Source of the DNA: Bacteroidota bacterium
GTDB lineage: Bacteria > Bacteroidota > Bacteroidia > B-17B0 > Aurantibacillaceae
Assembly (NCBI GenBank): GCA_013288015.1
Contig: JABDCR010000008.1
Coordinates: forward strand, 1-64,000
Direction of reading: 5' to 3'
Length of the DNA stretch: 64,000 bases
Below, one piece after another: positions 18,823 to 30,184 of the stretch. Below the pieces are notes generated by a model, which saw only the letters and a program-made list of their open reading frames with translations, was not told where the DNA came from and ran no database searches. Made by a program: the position numbers and the translations under genes. Positions within the stretch are counted from its first letter, which is position 1; each line of letters starts with the position of its first letter.

Positions 18823-21144
18823 ATGAAGAAACTTTTACTTACCCTTTCCATTTTATTTTGTTTAACTGCTAATGCACAGTACACAAAGCTGTTAGATTTT
18901 AATGTTGTAACAAACGGGAGCAATCCACAAAGTAACTTGGTTTCTGATGGTACTTTTTTGTACGGTACATCATCAATTGGTGGCGCAAGTAGTTGTGGCA
19001 CAATTTTTAGAATTAAACCCGATGGTACAAGAGATACTACATTATTTACATTTAGCGGAGGAAACGGGAAAAATCCGCAGGGCTCTCTTTACTACGATGG
19101 TGCTTTTTTATACGGAATAACAGCTAACGGAGGCGCAAACTTATATGGCACATTATTTAAAATAAAAACCGATGGTACAGGTTTTACTACACTGATTAAT
19201 TTTGCTAACGATACTGTGCATGGTTGTTATCCATCGGGCGGGGTTATTTCTGATGGTACATTTCTTTATGGTTCTTCGGCAACCGGTGGTTTAACTGATA
19301 ACGGCACCATTTATAAAATAAAACCCGATGGTACAGGCTATACTAAGTTGTATGATTTTATGGGAATCTCAAATGGAGTATATCCTGCCGGAGCTTTTTA
19401 TAACGATGGCACTTTTTTTTACGGATCAACCATGCAAGGCGGTACAAACAATCAAGGAACTATATATAAAATTAAACCCGATGGTACAGGTTATACTGTT
19501 TTATATAGTTTTTCTGGTATAGAAAGTTCTTATACGGCTATAGGCACATTTATTTCTGATGGTACTTTTCTTTATGGTGCGCAAGGTTATGATGGCACAA
19601 GCAACAAAGGCAGAATATTTAGAATAAAACCAGATGGTAGCGGCGATACAACCTTATTTAGTTTCGCAAACACATACGGAACTTACCCAACAGGATCACT
19701 GGTTTCTGATGGCACCTATTTTTATGGAATGGCTCTATCGGGAGGCACAAACAATAACGGTGTAATTTTTAAAATTAAACCCGATGGCACAAGCTATACT
19801 AAACTACTTGATTTTTCAAGCGCAACAACCGGAAATCAACCTATAGGTTCTCTTATGTTAAGTGGTCCATTTTTATATGGCACAGCACAACTTGGTGGTG
19901 CAAACAATGATGGCGTTATTTTTAAATTCAACACAGCATGTACTCCGGTTACATTTACACAATCGCCAACTATATGTGCGGGGCATAGTATAACAGTTGG
20001 CACTAACACATATACCACAAGCGGCACTTATACAACTGTAATTCCTAATGGTACATCAACGGGTTGCGATAGTACAGTAATAACGAACCTAACCGTGCTG
20101 CCACTAAATACATTTACACAAACACCTACTATTTGTAGCGGACAAACATTAAGTGTTGGTACAAGCACCTATACTACAACGGGCACTTATACCGATGTTG
20201 TATCATCAGTTGTTACAGGTTGCGATAGCACCATTACTACGCACTTAACTGTGTTGTCAGCAGCATCGTCAACATCAAACACAATTTCAATTTGTTCGGG
20301 TCAATCAGTAAATGTTGGCACTGATGTTTATACAAGCAGCGGAACTTACACATTTACTTATAACGGTGGTGCTTGCGATAGTACAATAATAACTAACCTA
20401 ACAGTTAACCCAACACCAACCATAACCATTAATAGCAACAACCTTTGTGCTAATAATAACAATGGCACAACACTTACTACCAACGGTGCAACCTCATACA
20501 CCTGGAGCACAGGTAGTTTGTACGATACTACCATGGTGCACCCAACAACCACAGCAACTTATTCTGTAATTGGTACATTAGGCACTTGCACCGCTTCGGC
20601 AACAACTACGGTAACGGTAACCCATGTAACGGTAAATTTTGGGGTTTTATACTTAACCTGTCAATGTCCCGGTGTGGGTTTTGTTGACAGTAGCCATGTT
20701 AGTGCAGGAGATTCAATCGTGGCCTGGAATTGGGTTTTTACCGGAGGAATGCCTGCAACTTCTAATCAGCAAAATCCATCGGGTTTGGTAATTTTTGGGC
20801 AAGGTTATCATGTGGTTTGTTTAACCATAAGAACAGCTAATGGCTGTACCGATAGTATTTGTAAAAACGTATACGAGCCCACCGGTGGTATAAATAAATA
20901 TGAAAACTCATTAGATTTAAACATTTACCCCAACCCTGCTAAAGATATTTTGAATGTTGAATTAGAAATGTTGAATGGAAAAGCTGAATTAAAATTGTAT
21001 GATGTAAACGGCAAACAAGTTTTATGGCAAACCATAAATGGTAAAACAATTGTTGATGTAAGCAGCTTAGCTAACGGAGTTTACAACATTAGTGTTTCAA
21101 ATAGCGAGGGCGTGGCAAATAAAAAATTAATTATTGTAAAATAA
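18823..21144 (+). CDS. GloVer tandem-repeat (TIGR03803-like) T9SS secreted protein
   Basis: Repeated SDGTFLYGxxxxGGxxNxGTIFKIKPDGTGYTxLxxF; C-terminal sorting domain ...VYNISVSNSEGVANKKLIIVK. Confidence 0.9.
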   Translation: MKKLLLTLSILFCLTANAQYTKLLDFNVVTNGSNPQSNLVSDGTFLYGTSSIGGASSCGTIFRIKPDGTRDTTLFTFSGGNGKNPQGSLYYDGAFLYGITANGGANLYGTLFKIKTDGTGFTTLINFANDTVHGCYPSGGVISDGTFLYGSSATGGLTDNGTIYKIKPDGTGYTKLYDFMGISNGVYPAGAFYNDGTFFYGSTMQGGTNNQGTIYKIKPDGTGYTVLYSFSGIESSYTAIGTFISDGTFLYGAQGYDGTSNKGRIFRIKPDGSGDTTLFSFANTYGTYPTGSLVSDGTYFYGMALSGGTNNNGVIFKIKPDGTSYTKLLDFSSATTGNQPIGSLMLSGPFLYGTAQLGGANNDGVIFKFNTACTPVTFTQSPTICAGHSITVGTNTYTTSGTYTTVIPNGTSTGCDSTVITNLTVLPLNTFTQTPTICSGQTLSVGTSTYTTTGTYTDVVSSVVTGCDSTITTHLTVLSAASSTSNTISICSGQSVNVGTDVYTSSGTYTFTYNGGACDSTIITNLTVNPTPTITINSNNLCANNNNGTTLTTNGATSYTWSTGSLYDTTMVHPTTTATYSVIGTLGTCTASATTTVTVTHVTVNFGVLYLTCQCPGVGFVDSSHVSAGDSIVAWNWVFTGGMPATSNQQNPSGLVIFGQGYHVVCLTIRTANGCTDSICKNVYEPTGGINKYENSLDLNIYPNPAKDILNVELEMLNGKAELKLYDVNGKQVLWQTINGKTIVDVSSLANGVYNISVSNSEGVANKKLIIVK

Positions 21145-21149
21145 AAAGC

Positions 21150-22322
21150 ATGAAAAAAATTTTATTACTTCTTTCTTTTATTTATGTGGTGCAGTTGAGT
21201 GCGCAGTGTCCCATAAATATAACAGCCGAGTATGGCATTATTTGTAATAGTATGAAAGTTCAGCTAATAGCATCGGGGGCTACCAGTTATAGCTGGCATC
21301 CTCAGCCTTTTGTATCAACAAGTATAAATGGCGATACCGTTATAGCACAACCAAGTGCAAGCATTATTTACACCGTAACAGGTATAACGGGTACTTGTAC
21401 TGCCACCAACACGGTTGAAGTTATTGTTAATAATTGTATACCGCCACAAGTTGGTTTTACAAAAAGTACCGGCATTACGTGTGTAAACCATTGCATTATT
21501 TTTAATGATACAACACAATATCATAGTACCAAGCCTTTGTTTTACACCTGGGTTTTTCCGGGTGGTAGCATTATACCTGTTACAGGTGGTTCTATCATTG
21601 GCGATACACTTACTTATGCCATGACAAATAGCACGCCGCTTAACCCTGTAAAAGTTTGTTACCATGTAAACAGTCAGTTAAATGGTAATGGTTATTATCC
21701 GGTAACGCAAATAGTTAGAAATGGTATCAATCAAATAAATACTTATAACGATAGTGTAAAGGTTTTGCCGGGCCCTACGGTAAATTTTAGTTTAGCGCAA
21801 GATACCGCTCCGCACACCTGGGATGTTTATCCGACTTATTATAGTGCGGCACAGTCATCTTCGGCCATTTGGTATTGGGGCGATGGCACATCAACTGCGG
21901 GGCTTTATCCAAGCCATACATATGCAGTAGCGGGCAAATATACCATTAGCGTAAGCTTTACTGATATAACCGGATGCAGAGATAGTGTGTGGCAAACCGA
22001 TTCGGTTTATCGTTTAAGTAACAGTAGTATGGTTACTGTAAATGTTTTACAAAGCACAACAGGTATTTCAATATTTAAAACTCAAAATGCAAGCATTAAA
22101 ATTTACCCCAACCCTGCTAAAGATGTTTTGAATGTTGAATTAGAAATGTTGAATGAAAAAGCTGAACTAAAATTGTTTGATGTAAACGGTAAAATGGTTT
22201 TAAGTCAGAGCATAAACGGCACAGCAACAATTGATGTAAGCAATTTAAATGCGGGTGTGTATAATATTAGCATAGCAAATAACGAGGGCGTTGTAAATAA
22301 ACGCTTGGTTATTGTAAGGTAA
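21150..22322 (+). CDS. PKD domain T9SS secreted protein
   Basis: YWGDGTSTAGLYPSHTYAVAGKYTISV PKD motif plus sorting domain. Confidence 0.88.
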   Translation: MKKILLLLSFIYVVQLSAQCPINITAEYGIICNSMKVQLIASGATSYSWHPQPFVSTSINGDTVIAQPSASIIYTVTGITGTCTATNTVEVIVNNCIPPQVGFTKSTGITCVNHCIIFNDTTQYHSTKPLFYTWVFPGGSIIPVTGGSIIGDTLTYAMTNSTPLNPVKVCYHVNSQLNGNGYYPVTQIVRNGINQINTYNDSVKVLPGPTVNFSLAQDTAPHTWDVYPTYYSAAQSSSAIWYWGDGTSTAGLYPSHTYAVAGKYTISVSFTDITGCRDSVWQTDSVYRLSNSSMVTVNVLQSTTGISIFKTQNASIKIYPNPAKDVLNVELEMLNEKAELKLFDVNGKMVLSQSINGTATIDVSNLNAGVYNISIANNEGVVNKRLVIVR

Positions 22323-22485
22323 ATTTTGCTTTAATAGCCCAAACCACGGCAAGTTTATTAGCATAAATAGTTAAATAAGTTAACTATATGTTAAATCCAA
22401 CGATTTTATAAATTTATTTTTTTTGCCAATTAAACCTTTCGTTAATTTCAGTATCTAAACTTTATAAAACTTAAAAAAACAAACC

Positions 22486-23442
22486 ATGAAAACAACAAAA
22501 CTAACTTTAGCCCTTGCAGGATTGCTGATTGCCGGAGGAGCAATTGTTTCTTCTTGCAAAAAGAGCACAACAACACCTACGCCTGCACAGGATACGAATG
22601 CAAGTACGGCTTCGGATAATAACATGGCCGAGCAACACTCGAACGATGTTGAAAATATAGGTGCAGAAGCTGTTGATAACGGTAGTTTATCTACTTTCCG
22701 TTTAGCAAATGGCGGCCTAAGTGTTGCTTCAACAAATACATATAATGTTACCGGTTTTGGTACCGGTAATGTAACGGTTACTTTTTATAGTTATACAGGT
22801 GCTGATGGTCATACACGTAATGGTTCTATTAATTATACTATTACAGGTGGTACACATTATCGTGATATTGGTATGACTATAACTGTTTCAACATCTACAC
22901 TTAACCCTTATACAGTAGATAACAATACAGTTACGATTTCCAAAACAATATATAATGATGGTTTAGTTGCTGCTGGTGGTAACATGCAATGGACAATTAA
23001 TACTAACTTATCTATAGCAAAAGCAAGTGGTGGTACATTTACCTGGAATACAAACAACCGAACCCACGTACTTTTAAACACAAACGCTACTACTTATGAT
23101 GGCACAGCTTATGCTGCGGCTTATAACGGTGCTGCTACTCCTATTACATGGGGTAACACAGCAACTTCTGGCCCATTAAATGGTGCCATCATACAAATTG
23201 ATGGTACGGCAACCGGTACATCGGCTGATGGGGTAGCGTATAGCGTTACCACAAGCGGTGTGGTTCGTAACCATAACTGTACGCCTTTTCCTGGTCGTCT
23301 GCACTTTCATCCGTTTGTAGCGGGTACTATAACTTTTACCCCGGGCAACAAAACACCTCGTATTATAAATTACGGTAACGGTGCCTGCGATACAACTTAC
23401 ACAATTTCGATTGGTAGCTGGAGCATAACAATTACCTGGTAA
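22486..23442 (+). CDS. Putative lipoprotein
   Basis: MKTTKLTLALAGLLIAGGAIVSSCKKSTTT lipobox. Confidence 0.75.
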   Translation: MKTTKLTLALAGLLIAGGAIVSSCKKSTTTPTPAQDTNASTASDNNMAEQHSNDVENIGAEAVDNGSLSTFRLANGGLSVASTNTYNVTGFGTGNVTVTFYSYTGADGHTRNGSINYTITGGTHYRDIGMTITVSTSTLNPYTVDNNTVTISKTIYNDGLVAAGGNMQWTINTNLSIAKASGGTFTWNTNNRTHVLLNTNATTYDGTAYAAAYNGAATPITWGNTATSGPLNGAIIQIDGTATGTSADGVAYSVTTSGVVRNHNCTPFPGRLHFHPFVAGTITFTPGNKTPRIINYGNGACDTTYTISIGSWSITITW

Positions 23443-23462
23443 TTAAATTATAACTAATTTTT

Positions 23463-23489
23463 AAAAAGCCCTATTACATAGGGCTTTTT
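23463..23489 (+). terminator. Rho-independent terminator
   Basis: aaaaagcccta-ttaca-tagggcttttt plus T run after the 23442 stop. Confidence 0.9.
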
Positions 23490-23568
23490 TTTTGTTGAAC
23501 CTTAGCTGCTAAATAATTTTTATATATTTAAAAAAAGTTTAAACCTATTGGAGTGGATAGGTAAGTTT

Positions 23569-24600
23569 ATGAAAAAAATTATACTACTGGTTGCGTTTGC
23601 TTTTTTTAGTGCAACTGTTTTTGCGCAAAAAATTCCGGTAGATAGTTTAACGCATAAACAAAAAGTAGTTCGCAAAACTATTTTGTTGGGTGCTATGGGT
23701 GCTTATACGGCAGGCTCCATAACCTTTTTAGATTTAATTTGGTACCACCCCTATCAATCAACCTCGTTTCATTTTTTTAATGATAATTCGCAATGGTGCC
23801 AAATGGATAAATGCGGACATGCTTTTTCTACCTACAGCAGCGCACGACTTGTAATGGAGGCCATGGATTGGGCAGGCTTTGAAACAAACCCGTTTAATGC
23901 CAGTTTGGGGCACTTATCTACCGGGGGTTTACGATGGGCGGGTTTTTCGAAAAGAGAAAGCATTATTATAGGACAGGCGTTTGGACTTTTATATTTAAGT
24001 TCGGTTGAGATACTGGATGGTTTTTCGAAAGAGTGGGGCTTTAGCTGGGGCGATGAAGCAGCCAATTTTGTGGGTGGCTTTGCTTTTAGTTTGCAACAAT
24101 TTTATTGGAAAGAACAACGCATACAATTAAAATTTTCGGATCATCAAACTTCTTTTCCTCCTTATCGTCCAAATGTTTTGGGCAGTAACTTTGCCGAACA
24201 AATTATTAAAGATTATAACGGACAAACTTATTGGGTATCGTTTAACGTTGCCTCTTTTCTAAAAAAAGAAACCAAGTTCCCCAACTGGATAAACGTTTCG
24301 TTTGGGTACGGCGCCACCAACATGATAACAGGTAAAAACAACACCATTGTTTACCCTGATGGTACCACCGCCAACGACCCTGTGAAAAACCAAACAGCGA
24401 TTGTTAGTGCCAATGGCCACATAGATTATTTTTACCGTTATCGCAAATATTATTTTTCGTTAGATGTTGATTTTACCAAAATAAAAACAAAATCGCGCCT
24501 GCTTAAAAGTGTCTTCTCTGTTGTTAATGGTTTTAAATTACCTTTTCCTACTATCGAGTACGATAAATACGGCACACATTTTAAACCGTTTTATTTTTAG
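23569..24600 (+). CDS. DUF2279/YfiM-like protein
   Basis: MDKCGHAFSTYSSARLVMEAMDWAGF; start moved to MKKIILL. Confidence 0.8.
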   Translation: MKKIILLVAFAFFSATVFAQKIPVDSLTHKQKVVRKTILLGAMGAYTAGSITFLDLIWYHPYQSTSFHFFNDNSQWCQMDKCGHAFSTYSSARLVMEAMDWAGFETNPFNASLGHLSTGGLRWAGFSKRESIIIGQAFGLLYLSSVEILDGFSKEWGFSWGDEAANFVGGFAFSLQQFYWKEQRIQLKFSDHQTSFPPYRPNVLGSNFAEQIIKDYNGQTYWVSFNVASFLKKETKFPNWINVSFGYGATNMITGKNNTIVYPDGTTANDPVKNQTAIVSANGHIDYFYRYRKYYFSLDVDFTKIKTKSRLLKSVFSVVNGFKLPFPTIEYDKYGTHFKPFYF

Positions 24601-24741
24601 TCGGCTCTCCCTATTCTATTTATTAAATCCTTGTTGAAGTCCTCTTCAATTTTTAAAACAAAAACCTAAACTCACAACAAATGTTAATTAAACCGTTGTG
24701 GCACAAGCTTTGTTTTTTGCATTACATAATAAACAAACATT

Positions 24742-25917
24742 ATGAAAACAAAACACATCCTTCTGCTTTTGATTTGCCTTGGCATTCAAAATTTTTATGC
24801 CCAAAAAATAATGTTTACTAAGGGCAGCAATTATAACTCATCAGGCAAAAGAGTGCCGTATACGTTGTATGTAGTTGATGGAAAAACGTACACGCTATTT
24901 AGATCGAAACACGCCCCTTATGGCATTACAAACCCTACTGGCCTTATATCGTATTATGTTGGGTACGACTCGTTAAACCCACAACACGCAAAAGTATATT
25001 ATAATATGCCCTTTTTTATTAACACACAAAGTTACCCCAGCAGTGCGTCGGGTAAAATTATTTCGGCGGGCAATAATTTTTGTGAGTTTCAATTTTATGC
25101 AATTGATAATATTGGAAACAGAAAATTAAAAATTGCCTGGCAATCTGTTTCGGATGATGATATAAAAAAGAATAAGGTTATACCGGGTGCATGTTTTAAA
25201 GTAGTTTACTTGCCGCAAACACCTGAGGCTTCTATTATTTATTTTGACCAAACTGCCAGTGACAATGATATTAATTGGAAAAAACCTGAGCTATCGAAAC
25301 CCAACGGACTTACTATGGATTTTGAAACCAACCTACTTTTTACGAACCCTAGCAAAATTAACCAGTACTTAGCCAGTTATGCGCAACCACAAATAAAAAA
25401 TGTATTGCCTTATTTTATGTTAGATATGGGCTGGCAATATAAATCGGGGTTTTCGTGGATTTTAGGTTGGGGTGGCGCATCAAAATTATTTATGGGAAAA
25501 CTGGGTGTTGGTTATTTGCAAAAAATTAACCGCCGCATATACATAAACACTTCGCTAAACTTTACGAATATGTCGTATAGCAGACCCGGATTTGCAAACA
25601 AGGGAATTACGACACTGTCTGATACTGCACAGTTTACCTACACTAATTGGTTTTTTAACCCGAAGATTGATTTAATGTGGCGTATATCAAAAAATAATTC
25701 TCGTGCCTGCACGTTTCTTAAAGTTGGCGCAGGTGTTTTTTGTAACCTAAACCCAAACCGAAAATGGGTTTACGAAAAAGGTTATGCAACTACATACAAA
25801 GGCAACCCTACTACCGCTTATTCATATGCTGCTGATATAAACAGCTTGCCGCCCTTTACAAACTACATGGCTTATATAAGTGTGGGCATAGTGTTGCAAA
25901 GTATACGTAAACCTTAG
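24742..25917 (+). CDS. Exported hypothetical protein
   Basis: Signal peptide MKTKHILLLLICLGIQNFYAQ; intact ORF. Confidence 0.7.
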   Translation: MKTKHILLLLICLGIQNFYAQKIMFTKGSNYNSSGKRVPYTLYVVDGKTYTLFRSKHAPYGITNPTGLISYYVGYDSLNPQHAKVYYNMPFFINTQSYPSSASGKIISAGNNFCEFQFYAIDNIGNRKLKIAWQSVSDDDIKKNKVIPGACFKVVYLPQTPEASIIYFDQTASDNDINWKKPELSKPNGLTMDFETNLLFTNPSKINQYLASYAQPQIKNVLPYFMLDMGWQYKSGFSWILGWGGASKLFMGKLGVGYLQKINRRIYINTSLNFTNMSYSRPGFANKGITTLSDTAQFTYTNWFFNPKIDLMWRISKNNSRACTFLKVGAGVFCNLNPNRKWVYEKGYATTYKGNPTTAYSYAADINSLPPFTNYMAYISVGIVLQSIRKP

Positions 25918-26030
25918 TAATTGTTTTGGCTGTTTATGCAAAACCGTACCTATAGACATGTAAGATTTTTGCATTTTTTGTACTTTTTTTGAATATTAAA
26001 ATGTTGTAGATTTGAGTAAAGGAAAGTAAC

Positions 26031-26654
26031 ATGCGGAAACTGCCTTTACAATTAAACACCTATAGCCAAACAACCAAAGAAATTAATTTAGAGTTTGGCG
26101 AGGATTATATTTTTATACAACTACACCAATTTTTACCTCAGCACTTTATAAACGTTACTACAAAAATTCGCGGACAGGAAACTACCAAAATTGTAAAGTG
26201 TACCAAACTTATACGCTTTAATGTTTTTGGTTATACATCGTTTAAACTAAGCGGCAATTTAGTTGACGACGAAAAAATGGAAGGTGAAATTTGTATGGGC
26301 AGCTGGGACGAAATTTTAATTGAAGACCTGGCAAAAAATTTAAATCATCACTATCAATCGTATAACGATTGCAAAAATCATAGTTTTCAGATTGGATTAG
26401 ACACCTGCGCACATCTTAAAGTTGTTTCGCACGATGCCGAACATTATAATGTGGTGCGTAAAATTGCCTTGCCTAACGGCGGTGCTGCCGAAAAAGATAA
26501 ATTTATACCAAAACGAAGCGACATAGGTGTACAAATAGAACGCATTTATAAGCAGATAAAACAAAACCTGGAAGACGAAAATTTTGTAAAGCAACAATCG
26601 CACCGTGTAAACGAGTTGCAGCAAAAAACCATTGAGTTTTGTAAATTTTATTAA
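26031..26654 (+). CDS. Hypothetical protein
   Basis: Intact ORF between annotated neighbours. Confidence 0.65.
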   Translation: MRKLPLQLNTYSQTTKEINLEFGEDYIFIQLHQFLPQHFINVTTKIRGQETTKIVKCTKLIRFNVFGYTSFKLSGNLVDDEKMEGEICMGSWDEILIEDLAKNLNHHYQSYNDCKNHSFQIGLDTCAHLKVVSHDAEHYNVVRKIALPNGGAAEKDKFIPKRSDIGVQIERIYKQIKQNLEDENFVKQQSHRVNELQQKTIEFCKFY

Positions 26655-26659
26655 GTCGG

Positions 26660-27559
26660 CTACCTTACAATAACCAGTTTTTTAGTTAGCACACCCTCGT
26701 TACTTATTATGCTTAAACTGTACACCCCTGCGTTTAAATTGCCAGCATCAATAATAGTTTTTTCATTTATGGTTTGTGCTAAAACAAGTTTGCCATTTAC
26801 ATCAAACAATTGCAGGGTTTGTTTTTCGGTAGCATTGGTTTCAACCGTAAAATTGTTTTGCGCGGGGTTGGGGTATATTTTTAAGTAGTTGTTTGGTGTA
26901 AATTTATTTATACCCGCAAGCGGAATAGTACATGTAGCACCACCTACAACCGGAGGAGCTATTTGGTTATGATTAAAGCAACTTAATTCATAATAACCCT
27001 CAACCCCAAAACTAAAAAGACCCTTAAGCAGCCCTCCAGAACTTCCTACACCCTCTACCCAAAAACTTTGACGCTGGTCATAGGTGGTATCATAAAAGAA
27101 ATAACGTTTGCGGTAACTGCCATCAATTGACATGGAGTCGATTTTTTTTACTGTTACCGTACTCGTATTTGTTGATTGTACAACGGTACCCAGCTGCAAA
27201 TTAAAATCGTATAACAAATATTCAGGTGCGGTGCCCGATATAAAATACACTTTTTTTGCCGCGCTATCTTGTCTTAAAGCACCTATATATCCATAAGGAC
27301 CCGAAGGTGTAAAACAAGGTTGACTACTGCCACAACTCGGATAAATGGTGCCATATACTTCGTGCAGTTTTTTATAGGTAAGAGCATTAATTATAGTATC
27401 TCCGCTTTGGTAACCATAATAATACTGACAGCAATAAGAACTGCCGGCCTCATCACGTAACCAAGTGGCTCCATTTATATTTATAGGATGATACACGTTG
27501 GTTTGCGCTTGTGTTTGCATCAGGCAAACTAATAGCAATAAAAATAATTTGTTTTTCAT
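26660..27559 (-). CDS. T9SS secreted protein
   Basis: Signal peptide plus [32 protein letters not shown]...KKLVIVR. Confidence 0.85.
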   Translation of the reverse strand: MKNKLFLLLLVCLMQTQAQTNVYHPININGATWLRDEAGSSYCCQYYYGYQSGDTIINALTYKKLHEVYGTIYPSCGSSQPCFTPSGPYGYIGALRQDSAAKKVYFISGTAPEYLLYDFNLQLGTVVQSTNTSTVTVKKIDSMSIDGSYRKRYFFYDTTYDQRQSFWVEGVGSSGGLLKGLFSFGVEGYYELSCFNHNQIAPPVVGGATCTIPLAGINKFTPNNYLKIYPNPAQNNFTVETNATEKQTLQLFDVNGKLVLAQTINEKTIIDAGNLNAGVYSLSIISNEGVLTKKLVIVR

Positions 27560-27565
27560 ATTGTT

Positions 27566-29821
27566 TTATTTTACAATAATTATTTTTTTGGTCACCACAG
27601 CCTCCTTGCTTATTATGCTTAAACTGTACACCCCTGCGTTTAAATTGCCAGCATCAATAATAGTTTTTTCATTTATGGTTTGTGCTAAAACAAGTCTGCC
27701 GTTTACATCAAACAATTGCAGAGTTTGCTTTTCGGTAGCATTGGTTTCAACCGTAAAATTATTTTGCGCGGGGTTGGGGTAAATGCTAACAGTTTCTAAA
27801 TTGTTGTATTTGTTTATGCCTCCTGTTTGACCTAAGCAGTAATTACACGAATCGTTAAAATAATTGCCATAAGGCGGTGAGGTTGCCATTTTAAATAAAG
27901 TGCTATCAATGTAAACTTTAGTTCCGTTGTTCCATTTACAACCTAGCGCCTCGTTAAAATTTGATGCTGTGCACTCAGGCGATGGCGTCAATATAATGGC
28001 TGTACTAAAATTATAGTACAAAAATAACGGGTGACTAACGTTACCAACTCCTTCAACCATTTCCAATGTTTTATTATTTACTGAGCCATGATTGCGTAAA
28101 TAAAAATGTTTGTGGTAGTACGTTTTATAATCGTGCTGCAGTTTAACCGAATCTACAGTATATACACCGTTTGGCATATAGGGATTTGTATTGGTAAAAT
28201 TATAGTTGATAGTGCTGCCTTGTGTTAACGAAAAATCGTACAAAAGGTCTTCGGTAGTGTTGCAATACTGAATAAAATATACTTTTTTAGCCGCCGTATC
28301 TTCGCGCATTAAGCCTTGAAAATTGCCATTGTATTTTATTTTTTTATAGGCTTTGCCATTATACAAACTATCACCTTTGGCGTACCATGTACTTTGCATA
28401 AAAAGGTTAACATTAACACAATTGCTTAATGGTTGCGGATTGCCGTTACTTAAAACCCCGGGACAGGATACGTTAACATCAAATTCGGTTATAGAATCGG
28501 CTAACAATTTTTGATAAGCCAGTGCACCCGGTGTGCCGCTTTTTACATTTAGATTAACCATACTGCTATATGTACTATTATTTCCTAAACGAAAAACAGC
28601 ATCGTTTTGACAAATAGTTGATGAGCAACCAAAATTATCGACAACAGTGGCACAAATACTATAAGTGCCAGCTACACTATATGTATGTGTTGGATAAGCA
28701 ACATTTGAAGAAGAACCATCGCCCCAATTAAAAGTATAGTTATATGGTTGCGAGCCACCTGTGGTGGTATAAAATAAATCCCAAGTATGCGGTGCTACGT
28801 CTTGTACTAAAGTGTAGGTTATTATTGGTGATGGGTTAGCTACTAAAGAGAAGACCGCTGCATCAGCCGGATTATTTGAACAAGCTGTTGCACCATCTGT
28901 GCCATTAATTGTATAGGTTGTAGGAGTTGATGGGCTTACAGTAAAACTTGTTCCTGTTATGTTACCCGGATTTAAAGTATAAGTAGTAGCACCACTTGGT
29001 GTTATAACTACCGATGCGCCATTACAAACTACACTATTGCTTCCTAAGGGTGCTATACTAAGAGTTGGTGTTGGGTTAACCGTTAATGTTACCGTTAAAG
29101 GTGCGCTGGGTGCACAACCGCTAGCTGTGCCATAAACAGTATAAATAGTTGTTGTTAAAGGCAATGCAACCGGGTTAGCAATATTGGGGTTTGATAAAGT
29201 TGCTGCCGGAACCCAGGTATAAGTACTTGCCCCGCTTGCGCTTAACATTTGCGAACTTCCTTCACATATGGTGTATGAGTTTGCCGCTACACTTAAACTT
29301 GGTGCAGGCACCACGTTAACTGTTACCGTTGCCGGCGTTAGGTTAGTACAAGCATTTGCATCGGTACCTGTAACACTATAAACAGTTGTTGTGGTAGGGT
29401 TTGCTGTTGGGTTTACTATATTGCCATTATCTAAAGTTGCAACAGGGGTCCAAGTATAAGAACTTGCACCACTTACGTTAAATGTTTGCTGCCCACCGTT
29501 ACAAATTGTAAAAGCATTACCTGCTAAAGTATATGATGGAAGAGAATTAACTGTAACAGTAGTAGTTCCTGATGTTATGCAAGTACCCGTTGTAGCCGTA
29601 ACGGTATAAATAGTTGTAGTAGTAGGGCTTGCTGTTGGGTTAGCTATATTGGCATTATCTAAACTTGTGGCAGGTGCCCAGGTATAAGTTGTTGCGCCAC
29701 TTGCCGTAAAGGTTGTTGAACCCCCAACACAAATAGTTGCGCTTCCGCTTACAGTAATTGGGCACTGCGCATTTACCTGTGCCACATAAATAAATGATAG
29801 AAGTAGTAAAAGTTTTTTCAT
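27566..29821 (-). CDS. Ig-like/PKD repeat T9SS secreted protein
   Basis: Repeated SGATTYTWAPATSLDNANIANPTASPTTTTIYTVTAT; PKD motif; sorting domain. Confidence 0.88.
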   Translation of the reverse strand: MKKLLLLLSFIYVAQVNAQCPITVSGSATICVGGSTTFTASGATTYTWAPATSLDNANIANPTASPTTTTIYTVTATTGTCITSGTTTVTVNSLPSYTLAGNAFTICNGGQQTFNVSGASSYTWTPVATLDNGNIVNPTANPTTTTVYSVTGTDANACTNLTPATVTVNVVPAPSLSVAANSYTICEGSSQMLSASGASTYTWVPAATLSNPNIANPVALPLTTTIYTVYGTASGCAPSAPLTVTLTVNPTPTLSIAPLGSNSVVCNGASVVITPSGATTYTLNPGNITGTSFTVSPSTPTTYTINGTDGATACSNNPADAAVFSLVANPSPIITYTLVQDVAPHTWDLFYTTTGGSQPYNYTFNWGDGSSSNVAYPTHTYSVAGTYSICATVVDNFGCSSTICQNDAVFRLGNNSTYSSMVNLNVKSGTPGALAYQKLLADSITEFDVNVSCPGVLSNGNPQPLSNCVNVNLFMQSTWYAKGDSLYNGKAYKKIKYNGNFQGLMREDTAAKKVYFIQYCNTTEDLLYDFSLTQGSTINYNFTNTNPYMPNGVYTVDSVKLQHDYKTYYHKHFYLRNHGSVNNKTLEMVEGVGNVSHPLFLYYNFSTAIILTPSPECTASNFNEALGCKWNNGTKVYIDSTLFKMATSPPYGNYFNDSCNYCLGQTGGINKYNNLETVSIYPNPAQNNFTVETNATEKQTLQLFDVNGRLVLAQTINEKTIIDAGNLNAGVYSLSIISKEAVVTKKIIIVK

Positions 29822-30184
29822 TGTTAATTATTTTAAACAAAAGTAGACTATAAAAAGGTGTAAAAACTGAAGTTTTTACTTACTGAATTAAATATATGTA
29901 ATACAACAAAAAACCACGCGCTATGCTAAGGCCCTGCATTAAACTATTTATGTGTTAAGTTATACCACACAAGTTTTATTTTGCCGTAGGAGTTCCTTAT
30001 TTTGTTTGAAACTGTAATAGGATTAAACGTTAAGCACAATACAACAGCCAACGTAAAAAAAAAGAAATAAGCGCTGCAAAGAATTATTGAAAGCATGTGT
30101 GTAATTTGTTTTTATTAAACAACCCAGTACTAATAGTTATTAAGTACAAGTATAACCATGTTTAGCACGCTTTATTGGGCGTTT

